Source of the DNA: Candidatus Thorarchaeota archaeon SMTZ1-83
GTDB taxonomy: Archaea > Asgardarchaeota > Thorarchaeia > Thorarchaeales > Thorarchaeaceae
DNA: 14,145 nucleotides
Assembly: GCA_001563325.1 (NCBI GenBank)
Contig: LRSK01000018.1
Coordinates: 1 to 14,145 of the forward strand
Direction of reading: 5' to 3'
A program made the translations under genes and the position numbers. How positions within the stretch are numbered: the stretch's first letter is position 1; each line of letters begins with the position of its first letter. Positions 6,892 through 12,458 of the stretch are shown piece after piece. The notes beneath the pieces are model-generated. The model had not been told where the DNA came from. It saw nothing but the letters and a program-made list of their open reading frames with translations, and searched no databases.

Positions 6892-8385
6892 ATGTCACTT
6901 TTGTCTGGCCTCAGGTGCACTGAGTGTGGTCATGAGTTCAATCTGGAGAAATACATCAGTTCTTGCTCCATGTGCGGACAAATTCTGGAAATGACCTATG
7001 ACCTCGAGAGGGCGAGAAGTCAATTCACTCCTAGAAAGCTCAGAAGCAGAAGACCAGGGATTTGGAAGTACTTCGAACTGCTTCCAATTCGAAACAGCAC
7101 AAATATGGTTTCACTAGGTGAGGGTGGGACATACCTACACCGGTGCGACGGGCTCGCATCGGACTTGGGGATTGAGTACCTTTATCTAAAGGACGAAACA
7201 ACAAATCCGACTGGAGCGTTCATTGATCGTGGTACAGCAGTCGAGGTGTCTGCAGCACGAGAATTTGGGTTCAAATCGGTATGTTGCGGATCTACCGGAA
7301 ATCTTGCTGCGTCCCTTGTTGCCTATGCTGCTCGAGCTGGTCTTGAGAGTAAAGCGTTCATAGGTCAGAGAGGCAATGTGGATATTGGAAAGTTCTACCA
7401 GATTCTCGCTTATGCTGCAGATGTAGAGATAGTCAGAGATCATGAGGAAGCTGTGATGAGGGCACGCCAAGAGAGTAGAAGAAGCCACTGTATAACATCT
7501 TCTAACCCGCACTTCATGGAAGGGGAGAAGACAACGGTCTACGAAACGTGTGAGCAGCTTGATTGGACTTCACCAGACTGGATTATTGCCCCAATGGGAA
7601 ACGGCGGTCATGTATCAATGATATGGAAGGGGCTCAGGGAGCTGGAGCAGATAGGACTGATTGATGCTTCAAACACTAGGATAGTCGGGACTCAGGCCAG
7701 CGGTTGTGCACCAATTGTTGAGTCATTTACAAGAGGGGTGAGTGACATCACTCCACCTTCTGCTGCATCTACTGTGGCATTCGATATATGTGTAAAGAAT
7801 CCAGTATGTGGACGTACCGCATTGATGGCAATTAAGGAATCAGGCGGATTAGCCATCTCCGCCTCCGATAGAGAAATACTGGAAGCTGTGAGACAGCTCG
7901 CAAGACGAGAGGGCGTCTTCGCAGAACCGGCTTCAGCCACTACTATAGCGGTGTTACAGAAACTCGTTCATTCAGGAAAGATAGAACGTGACGATTCTGT
8001 TGTATGTGTTATTACTGGAATGGGCCTAAAGTACCCCGAAATAGCAAGGACCTTTGTTAAGGGCAAGGGAGCCCTCGAACAACTCCTCAGTAGAGTAGAA
8101 AGACGGAAAGTGACAACGAAACTAGGTCAAACGAAGATTCGCATTCTAGAAATACTCTCACCTGGCGAGTCCTATGGATATGGCATCTGGAAGGCTCTAC
8201 TGGATGAGTACGGAATGAAGCTCAAAATTCCAAGCATCTATCAGCACCTTTCAGAGCTTACAAGTAACGGACTCCTAATCAGTACGCGAACAGAGAAAAC
8301 GTATGATAATCGACAGAGAAGCTATTACGCCTTGACTGAGAAAGGAAAATGGACTCTAAACCAGATTAGGAAATTGGACCAATAG
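6892..8385 (+). CDS. Threonine-synthase-like protein lacking the PLP lysine, fused to a PadR-type winged helix
   Basis: A 497-residue fusion. The N-terminus has a zinc ribbon (C9, C12, C25, C28), common in archaeal threonine synthases. The fold-type II PLP core follows (about 70-385): LKDETTNPTGAFIDRG, then the STGN loop (134-137), the phosphate loop GNGGH (236-240), EPASATTIAVL and VCVITGMGLKYP. In active enzymes the motif is SFKDRG, with the lysine forming the PLP Schiff base; here that position is I111, coded ATT, two changes from any lysine codon. Residues about 409-497 match a PadR winged helix (IRILEILSPGESYGYGIW, IPSIYQHLSELTSNGLL, RSYYALTEKGK). I infer a ligand-sensing transcription regulator rather than a threonine synthase, controlling itself and the divergent GNAT/ECF pair. 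No strong ribosome binding site precedes the ATG. Automatic annotation as threonine synthase would mislead. Confidence 0.9.
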   Translation: MSLLSGLRCTECGHEFNLEKYISSCSMCGQILEMTYDLERARSQFTPRKLRSRRPGIWKYFELLPIRNSTNMVSLGEGGTYLHRCDGLASDLGIEYLYLKDETTNPTGAFIDRGTAVEVSAAREFGFKSVCCGSTGNLAASLVAYAARAGLESKAFIGQRGNVDIGKFYQILAYAADVEIVRDHEEAVMRARQESRRSHCITSSNPHFMEGEKTTVYETCEQLDWTSPDWIIAPMGNGGHVSMIWKGLRELEQIGLIDASNTRIVGTQASGCAPIVESFTRGVSDITPPSAASTVAFDICVKNPVCGRTALMAIKESGGLAISASDREILEAVRQLARREGVFAEPASATTIAVLQKLVHSGKIERDDSVVCVITGMGLKYPEIARTFVKGKGALEQLLSRVERRKVTTKLGQTKIRILEILSPGESYGYGIWKALLDEYGMKLKIPSIYQHLSELTSNGLLISTRTEKTYDNRQRSYYALTEKGKWTLNQIRKLDQ

Positions 8386-8408
8386 CTACTAACATACCTA
8401 GGAGAACT

Positions 8409-8417
8409 GTTTTATGG
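8409..8417 (+). promoter_or_regulatory. TATA box for the superoxide reductase gene
   Basis: GTTTTATGG lies 50-58 nt before the start at 8467 and would give a transcript beginning near 8438 with a leader of about 29 nt holding GGGAGGAAAG. It separates this gene from the upstream regulator, so independent transcription is likely. Confidence 0.4.
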
Positions 8418-8466
8418 CATAACGACGATGGGCCTATTATCCTACTGCTTTGAGGGAGGAAAGCCA

Positions 8467-8841
8467 ATGTCAAAGAAATGGATCGATGATTGGAAGAACG
8501 AGAAGCATGTGCCTTCAATTGATATAAAGAAAGTTGAGGATGGGAAGGCCTACGTCAAAGTAAAGGTTGGCAAAGAAATTCCTCATCCTAACACGACTGC
8601 ACATCACATCAAATGGTGCGATCTCTTCTTCTGGCCGGATGGAGCTAAATTCCCCGTGGAGATCGGATATTGTACGTTTGATCACCATGGAGAGTCTGCT
8701 GAGGGACCTGACAGTAGTGGTATCTATAGTGAGCCGGTTGCCAAATTCGTCTTCAAGACTAACAAACCAGGCACGCTAATGGCTACCGCATACTGTAATA
8801 TACATGGACTCTGGAAGAGTGAGGCAGAGCTGACGCTCTAA
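8467..8841 (+). CDS. Superoxide reductase (neelaredoxin/desulfoferrodoxin type, one domain)
   Basis: Reduces superoxide to hydrogen peroxide in the cytosol of anaerobes without producing oxygen. The single-iron site is complete: E12-K13-H14 in EKHVP, H40 and H46 in HPNTTAHHI, and C110 and H113 in YCNIHGLW, giving the His4-Cys centre plus the Glu/Lys pair near the open site. There is no N-terminal desulforedoxin domain, so it is the short form; 124 residues is the expected length. The ATG at 8467 is chosen because GGGAGGAAAG lies just upstream and the homologous region starts there; the ATG at 8428 would add 13 residues across that site. Electrons usually come from rubredoxin, which is not encoded here. 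The peroxide formed could be handled by the rubrerythrin-like protein at 3697-4167. Confidence 0.94.
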   Translation: MSKKWIDDWKNEKHVPSIDIKKVEDGKAYVKVKVGKEIPHPNTTAHHIKWCDLFFWPDGAKFPVEIGYCTFDHHGESAEGPDSSGIYSEPVAKFVFKTNKPGTLMATAYCNIHGLWKSEAELTL

Positions 8842-8865
8842 AGCCCCATCCATTCCTATAATGCC

Positions 8866-8899
8866 GGATTTGGCCTGCTTTGTACGTAGGCCAAAATCC
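8866..8899. terminator. Bidirectional hairpin terminator
   Basis: GGATTTGGCCT (8866-8876) pairs with AGGCCAAAATCC (8888-8899), an 11-bp stem with one bulged A and an 11-nt loop. TTCTTTTATT follows at 8901-8910. It lies between the converging superoxide reductase and VOC genes and can serve both. Confidence 0.6.
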
Positions 8900-8915
8900 A
8901 TTCTTTTATTCCCGC

Positions 8916-9281
8916 CTATTCTGTTCTACGCTGCGAGAGTTGAATCAGATTACCTTCGGGATCTTGAAGCGTGGCATAAAGAGAAACACCTTCCGGTTGA
9001 ACTTTGTCCTCTCCCAGGAATTCGACACCTCGTGATTCCAATTCTTGAATCACAGATCGAATATCATTCACCCTGAGTGAAATCATGATTGACTGCTTTT
9101 CTCCTGAAAATCGTTCTAATGCAAACCGTGTTGGTGGTCGGTCATCATTAAAGCGAAACTCCAGCCAAGACAGATCATCTGTCTTCAGCCCAACCTCCAG
9201 TCCTAGAACATCTCGATACCAATGAACCATGATCTCAGGGTCTTTAGCATGGATGAAGACTACATCGATTCCAGTTATCAT
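8916..9281 (-). CDS. VOC (glyoxalase/bleomycin-resistance fold) protein
   Basis: A 121-residue single VOC module with the paired beta-alpha-beta-beta-beta layout: VVFIHAKDPEIMVHWYRDVLGLEV in the first half and LRVNDIRSVIQELESRGVEF then LYATLQDPEGNLIQLSQ in the second. Members include glyoxalase I, dioxygenases and drug-binding proteins; the substrate here is unknown. The usual last metal ligand (Glu in GNxxEL) is Gln, although H11 is present at the first-ligand position, so metal binding may differ. The ATG at 9281 has only AGGA immediately before it and a GGAG further upstream. It follows the small OB-like gene by 16 nt, suggesting one transcript. Confidence 0.8.
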   Translation of the reverse strand: MITGIDVVFIHAKDPEIMVHWYRDVLGLEVGLKTDDLSWLEFRFNDDRPPTRFALERFSGEKQSIMISLRVNDIRSVIQELESRGVEFLGEDKVQPEGVSLYATLQDPEGNLIQLSQRRTE

Positions 9282-9297
9282 TCCTGGCCTAGATCTC

Positions 9298-9528
9298 CTA
9301 AACTACATCTGCACCCCAAATTGTAGTTCCATCGGTCACACCGCTCACAGTCACTCGTTTTCCGAGTACAGCGGCGAATTTTCCACTATCGAAGTCAGGA
9401 GATACTGCCTCCCAAGGCATTATAGCAGAAAGCTTGTACTCAGTGCCGTTATCCATCGTAACCATATAGTAGTCGCGTATCTTTGACATCAAGCCAGTGA
9501 CGGTTATCTCCTTTAGAGAGTTGCTCAA
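9298..9528 (-). CDS. Small OB-fold-like protein of 76 residues
   Basis: No family is recognised with certainty. The sequence is beta-rich: ITVTGLMSKIRDYYMVTMDNG, EYKLSAI, then KFAAVLGKRVTVSGVTDG and a final TIWGADVV. This alternation of strands with a GKRVTVSG turn resembles short OB-like domains that bind nucleic acid or act as accessory domains; the function is unknown. There is no signal peptide. The TTG at 9528 is chosen because GGTGA lies about 9 nt upstream; there is no earlier candidate before the palindromic region at 9551. It is the first gene of the reverse pair with the VOC protein and is divergent from the microprotein cluster. Confidence 0.6.
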   Translation of the reverse strand: MSNSLKEITVTGLMSKIRDYYMVTMDNGTEYKLSAIMPWEAVSPDFDSGKFAAVLGKRVTVSGVTDGTTIWGADVV

Positions 9529-9550
9529 AACTCTTCACCCCAATCATAGT

Positions 9551-9580
9551 AGTCACAATCTGTGACTCTATTCTGTGACC
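9551..9580. promoter_or_regulatory. TGTGAC operator cluster: 17-bp palindrome plus an extra half-site
   Basis: AGTCACAATCTGTGACT (9551-9567) is a perfect inverted repeat with 7-bp arms and a 3-bp centre. A further TGTGACC (9574-9580) repeats the right half 13 bp on. It lies 23 nt before the 9528 start and about 20-50 nt upstream of the TATA box of the microprotein cluster, a usual place for a regulator of one or both transcripts. Confidence 0.55.
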
Positions 9581-9596
9581 TTTAGTTGTGGCTCCG

Positions 9597-9608
9597 CATT
9601 ATATACTC
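9597..9608 (+). promoter_or_regulatory. TATA box of the microprotein cluster
   Basis: CATTATATACTC, with core TTATATA at 9599-9605, lies about 35 nt before the first ATG (9638) and predicts a transcript starting about 9626-9630. It supports real transcription of a region that has no long gene. Confidence 0.5.
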
Positions 9609-9637
9609 ATTCTGTGTGTTATTTCTTGTGAAACATC

Positions 9638-9745
9638 ATGACTCTGACTAATGATTCTCGGAATTCATCTGTGAAAAGGAACACGAAGATGGGGAGAACA
9701 ATCTCCATTGACGCTATTGGATTCGCATACGCATTTCGGAGGTGA
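9638..9745 (+). CDS. Microprotein A, 35 residues
   Basis: Unknown function. The ATG lies about 10 nt after the predicted transcription start, with GTGA nearby. The first half is polar (TNDSRNSS) and the second is basic then aromatic: KMGRTISIDAIGFAYAFRR. Its C-terminal 16 residues match those of the next small gene (RxIS-x-x-AI-x-x-A-Y...FRR), so the two are likely tandem duplicates. The last codons (CGG AGG TGA) contain the GGAGGTGAT ribosome binding site of the next gene, and the gap to that start is 4 nt. No membrane segment or signal peptide is evident, although the aromatic patch may bind membrane or a partner. Confidence 0.55.
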   Translation: MTLTNDSRNSSVKRNTKMGRTISIDAIGFAYAFRR

Positions 9746-9749
9746 TAGC

Positions 9750-9839
9750 ATGGCAATAGCTAAGGAAACAACTCGGAAGAAGCAGATTAGAAGAAAGATC
9801 TCTACTCGCGCTATAGCATATGCATACTTCAGGAGATAG
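9750..9839 (+). CDS. Microprotein B, 29 residues, strongly basic
   Basis: Unknown function. It is preceded by GGAGGTGAT at 5 nt, among the best ribosome binding sites in the window, which argues strongly for translation. The peptide has ten Lys/Arg and one Glu: a cationic block KKQIRRKISTR followed by AIAYAYFRR. Over the C-terminal part it is about two-thirds identical to microprotein A. The basic helix-like block could bind nucleic acid or anionic lipid; this is inference from composition. Its final AGG AGA TAG holds an AGGAGAT ribosome binding site for the third small gene, whose start is 6 nt further on. Confidence 0.6.
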   Translation: MAIAKETTRKKQIRRKISTRAIAYAYFRR

Positions 9840-9845
9840 ATTGTA

Positions 9846-9962
9846 ATGATACAAAGTGATGCTTGCACTCAGTCTAGCTCCAAAGAGCCTAGTTTACGTA
9901 ACGACAAGACTGACTGTCGTTGTCTTACTCGTGAGGAAGTCCTCATGTTGGAAGCTACATGA
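9846..9962 (+). CDS. Microprotein C, 38 residues
   Basis: Unknown function. AGGAGAT (9831-9837) lies 8 nt before the ATG. The peptide is unrelated to the two before it: a Ser-rich start (QSDACTQSSSKEPS), then KTDCRC, and a likely short helix LTREEVLMLEAT. C7, C24 and C26 could bind metal or form a disulfide. The coding region also contains a 7-bp hairpin (AACGACA 9900-9906 with TGTCGTT 9915-9921), so part of this segment might act as RNA instead. It is the last of three closely spaced small genes and ends inside a terminator-like hairpin. Confidence 0.45.
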   Translation: MIQSDACTQSSSKEPSLRNDKTDCRCLTREEVLMLEAT

Positions 9963-9970
9963 GCGCTTCC
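9950..9970 (+). terminator. Terminator hairpin after the microprotein cluster
   Basis: GGAAGC (9950-9955) pairs with GCTTCC (9965-9970) around a 9-nt loop containing the stop of microprotein C; TCTAATACTATTTCT follows. The position and the T-rich tail fit a terminator for the cluster before the convergent gene ending at 10005. Confidence 0.4.
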
Positions 9971-10004
9971 TCTAATACTATTTCTGTATAACTCAAGAAC
10001 GAAG

Positions 10005-10601
10005 CTACGCTCGCTGGATCCATTTGACCAGTTCAGCAGTCATGGCATTCTCTTTCATGAACTCATCTCGGTACCTTGATTCTCTGAACTGCAGCCAGAT
10101 ATGATGGAGACCTCCGTCAAAGCCTATTATCTTGACAGCAGCCTCAACAGGTCCGGGACGGAAAAGCACAAACGTAATTGCCAAAAAGGTTCCAAAGACG
10201 CCAACTCCAAGTAATAGCCATGGGCTCAGACGACCCGCGCTCCAGAACTGGTTGCCAAATGTCAGTAATGCTAGAATTAAGTACACCAAGGCCAGTCCAT
10301 CAAAGACAATGCAGTACGATCTATATTGCCCAGCACCTTCATCAGTATAGTGATGATATTCACAGACTGGAATATAGAGGGTCTTCTTGACAGGTATAAT
10401 TGGGTTATTTTGCCCGCGACCATAAAAGCTGGGGACATAGTCCATAGATGGGCGTAGTGACTTGTACTGGTTTGGAATTACTGTGAGGGGCATGATGTCT
10501 TCAGCAGGGTCACCACAGACAGGGCAGATTCTTGGAAACTTCAGTTTCTCAGTTTCAGCCCTAACAATAGGTTCATCGAAGACAATTCTCTGAGGACTCA
10601 T
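10005..10601 (-). CDS. Zinc-ribbon-like membrane protein, two helices
   Basis: No named family is recognised. The N-terminal cytosolic part (1-95) has C26-P-V-C29 and then PVC80EYHH (H83/H84), a plausible split zinc site like those in proteins that begin CPVCG and later have PVCxxH. Two hydrophobic helices follow, about 98-116 and 126-148, and a 50-residue soluble tail ending TAELVKWIQRA. The ATG at 10601 has only a weak GGTC before it. It is last of a reverse run of three membrane-protein genes (gaps of 73 and 35 nt), so a shared membrane complex is possible but unproven. Confidence 0.75.
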   Translation of the reverse strand: MSPQRIVFDEPIVRAETEKLKFPRICPVCGDPAEDIMPLTVIPNQYKSLRPSMDYVPSFYGRGQNNPIIPVKKTLYIPVCEYHHYTDEGAGQYRSYCIVFDGLALVYLILALLTFGNQFWSAGRLSPWLLLGVGVFGTFLAITFVLFRPGPVEAAVKIIGFDGGLHHIWLQFRESRYRDEFMKENAMTAELVKWIQRA

Positions 10602-10674
10602 TTGACCAGATCACTCGTCTATGCCAAGAACTTCATTTTTGTCTAAGAGTCTGTCGAATGGAGTAATGTGAATA

Positions 10675-11361
10675 CTAATCAGCGTCAGATTGAGGATGTG
10701 GCTCTGGATACAGAAACTTTGAGTCAATAAGAGGACATAGGATGTTCTTGAACCCCGGGCACTTACTCCATCTCATCTCAAATTCACATGCTTTGCATTC
10801 GTTTTCGATTTCAACGACTCTTCGGTAACTTAGAATGGCGACCACGAGTAGATATAGGGTGAGAATTAGAGCAAACTTCAGTTCCAAGTTGTATGTTAGA
10901 CCATCTGCCAAGAGAATAGCCCAGCTGATACAAGCAAAGGACGAGCCTAGAATCAGTTTGGAGATAACTTTGAGTTTCTTGTTCTCAGTTAGATGTAGAG
11001 CACTCATCGCAAAAGAGACCAGCACAAGGACTGCTCCCCCCCAGAAAAGATATGATCTGTCAATCATGAAAGGAACAGTAATCGATGAAACAATGAGTAG
11101 ACCCAATGCCATGAAGAAAGAGAGTGAGTTGAAGAAACAGCCAATACACCACTTTCTTCCTCTCAGCGTGAATAGATGCCCTTCATACACGGAGCAAAAG
11201 GGATGGTGTGATGTCAAAATAGGCCCTACTGCTCTGAGGAATTTTAAAGGTTGACGGAGAATTAGTTTCCTATTGAATCGCAGGCGTCCTCTCTTTTCAT
11301 CTAGGAGGACCTCCTCACATGGAGTCTTCTCTGATTCTCCGCCTTCCTTTTCCATCACCAT
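10675..11361 (-). CDS. Cysteine-rich four-helix membrane protein
   Basis: Function unknown. After a charged 40-residue start there is a loop SHHPFCSVYEGHLFTLRGRK followed by WCIGCF (C56, H62, C72, C75), then about four membrane helices (77-99, 104-122, 131-152, 161-178), then a second cysteine cluster C189-x2-C192-x8-C201-x7-C209. The first loop looks like the C-H...GR...C-x2-C pattern of some small archaeal/bacterial membrane proteins of unknown function (DUF2085-like), but I would not assign that without a profile search. Both clusters are probably on the same side of the membrane and could bind zinc or an Fe-S cluster. The ATG at 11361 has GGAAG 4-5 nt upstream. It is the middle gene of the run 11774 to 10005. 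Confidence 0.78.
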   Translation of the reverse strand: MVMEKEGGESEKTPCEEVLLDEKRGRLRFNRKLILRQPLKFLRAVGPILTSHHPFCSVYEGHLFTLRGRKWCIGCFFNSLSFFMALGLLIVSSITVPFMIDRSYLFWGGAVLVLVSFAMSALHLTENKKLKVISKLILGSSFACISWAILLADGLTYNLELKFALILTLYLLVVAILSYRRVVEIENECKACEFEMRWSKCPGFKNILCPLIDSKFLYPEPHPQSDAD

Positions 11362-11396
11362 TCTACTTCCAGAGGCTCGGTAATCCAGTCCTCATT

Positions 11397-11774
11397 CTAG
11401 GGGAATGGGAGGAATGGAAACAATGCGAGGAACGCAGCGAATCCGCCGAAGAACAGGATAAAGATGAGTATTGCGACAACAATGGAAACTATCACTGCGA
11501 GAATCCAAGCAATTAACGCACCGCCCCATCCCACGTCATGTCTTAGCTTGATAATATACAGAGCAATAATGCATCCTAGACATGGAATGAACGCTGTCAG
11601 TATGCTCATTAGGATCGCTGTTATCGCTACGGAAAAGAATTCGGTATTTGTACCATTGACATATCGTAGGGCCCAGCCCAGTATGAGAATACTGATTATG
11701 ATCATAATGATTCCAAGAAGGGCTAGAAAGCCCAGCATCGCGAGGATGATATCTATAATCCAATCGAATTGCAT
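11397..11774 (-). CDS. Small hydrophobic membrane protein, 125 residues
   Basis: Almost entirely hydrophobic, with helices at about 5-35, 45-75 and 85-118; the first and last may each be two short helices. The loops are short (RYVNGTNTEF; KLRHDVGWGG), and C65 and C68 lie within the second helix. No catalytic or transport motif is visible, and it may be an assembly or DUF4190-like small membrane protein (weak guess). The ATG at 11774 is supported by GGAGATT about 7 nt upstream, and GCTTTTATC (11828-11820, reverse) is a suitable TATA box. It is the first gene of the three-gene reverse run. Confidence 0.7.
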   Translation of the reverse strand: MQFDWIIDIILAMLGFLALLGIIMIIISILILGWALRYVNGTNTEFFSVAITAILMSILTAFIPCLGCIIALYIIKLRHDVGWGGALIAWILAVIVSIVVAILIFILFFGGFAAFLALFPFLPFP

Positions 11775-11819
11775 TGTACAATCTCCACGTACTAGATGTA
11801 GTAATTCGTGAACTACTCA

Positions 11820-11828
11820 GATAAAAGC
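11820..11828 (-). promoter_or_regulatory. TATA box for the three-gene membrane run
   Basis: In reverse, GCTTTTATC lies about 46-54 nt before the ATG at 11774, predicting transcription start near 11798. The 11775-11886 gap also holds the promoter of the divergent acetyltransferase, for which I see no clear box. Confidence 0.4.
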
Positions 11829-11886
11829 GTACTGACTGACTAGGCAGGGCAGGATTCATAACAGAAACAGATTCCCCTTCGGATTC

Positions 11887-12456
11887 ATGTACTACGGTGA
11901 GAAAGTCAAGCTTCGCGCCTTGGAGATGTCTGATTTAGACAATATAATGAAAGGCTGGAACAACTTTGAGATGCGGCGGTTCCTGGCCCATGCAATGCCC
12001 ATGTCTCAGAATGCGGAAAGGGAGTGGCTGGAGAGAGCGACAAAGGCAAAGCCCTGGCAGGACGGGAACATCACTCTGGCTGTTGAAGACAAGAAGACCG
12101 CTGAGTTTCTAGGAACTGTCAGTCTGTTTGATATGAGTAAGCAGATGCAAAGAGCGGAGTTTGGTATAGCAATTCACAACCCTGAGAACTTTGGCAAAGG
12201 GTATGGAACAGATGCCACCAAGGTGATGCTCTGGATTGGCTTCCAAGTTCTAGGACTCAACAGCATCTATCTTTACACAGCTTCATACAATGTTCGAGGG
12301 CAGAAAGCCTACGAGAAATCTGGCTTCAAGAGAATCGGCGAATTTAGACAGGCTGTCTTCATGGAGGGGCAGTTTCATGATCTCATAGCGATGGACATTC
12401 TCAAGGATGAATTCCTAGAGATGTATCCTCCTGGGAGAGTCGTCGGAGAAGTGTAG
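11887..12456 (+). CDS. GNAT acetyltransferase, RimJ/RimL type
   Basis: A 189-residue acetyl-CoA-dependent N-acetyltransferase of the Acetyltransf_3 type. It begins GEKVKLRALEMSDLDNIMKGWNN, the usual first strand-helix, and has the cofactor loop G103-K-G-Y-G107 in ENFGKGYGTDATKVML and NVRGQKAYEKSGFKRIGEFR near the end. This subgroup includes ribosomal-protein N-terminal acetyltransferases and polyamine or antibiotic acetyltransferases; the substrate cannot be assigned. The ATG at 11887 is at the normal distance from the first strand; only GGAT is near it. It converges on the GlcF-like gene with a gap of 2 nt between stop codons. Confidence 0.9.
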   Translation: MYYGEKVKLRALEMSDLDNIMKGWNNFEMRRFLAHAMPMSQNAEREWLERATKAKPWQDGNITLAVEDKKTAEFLGTVSLFDMSKQMQRAEFGIAIHNPENFGKGYGTDATKVMLWIGFQVLGLNSIYLYTASYNVRGQKAYEKSGFKRIGEFRQAVFMEGQFHDLIAMDILKDEFLEMYPPGRVVGEV

Positions 12457-12458
12457 CA

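Noticed and set aside
6892..8385. Plain functional threonine synthase (thrC)
   Set aside because: The PLP lysine is replaced by isoleucine and a PadR domain is fused, so catalysis is unlikely.
9665..9868. 67-codon open frame on the reverse strand opposite the microprotein cluster
   Set aside because: It has no ribosome binding site or TATA box, it lies opposite small genes with strong signals, and its composition (ICFFRVVSLAIAM...) looks like antisense of basic codons.
10835..11254. 139-codon forward open frame opposite the four-helix membrane protein
   Set aside because: Arg/Lys/Ser/Pro-rich antisense of hydrophobic codons; no ribosome binding site; the reverse gene has clear membrane helices and cysteine motifs.
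10675..11361. Firm DUF2085 assignment for the cysteine-rich membrane protein
   Set aside because: Only a loose motif resemblance; the cysteine spacing does not clearly match from memory.
11464..11811. 115-codon forward open frame opposite the small hydrophobic protein
   Set aside because: Mirror image of a membrane gene (repeated MIIMI/RIAVIA patterns) and no start signal.
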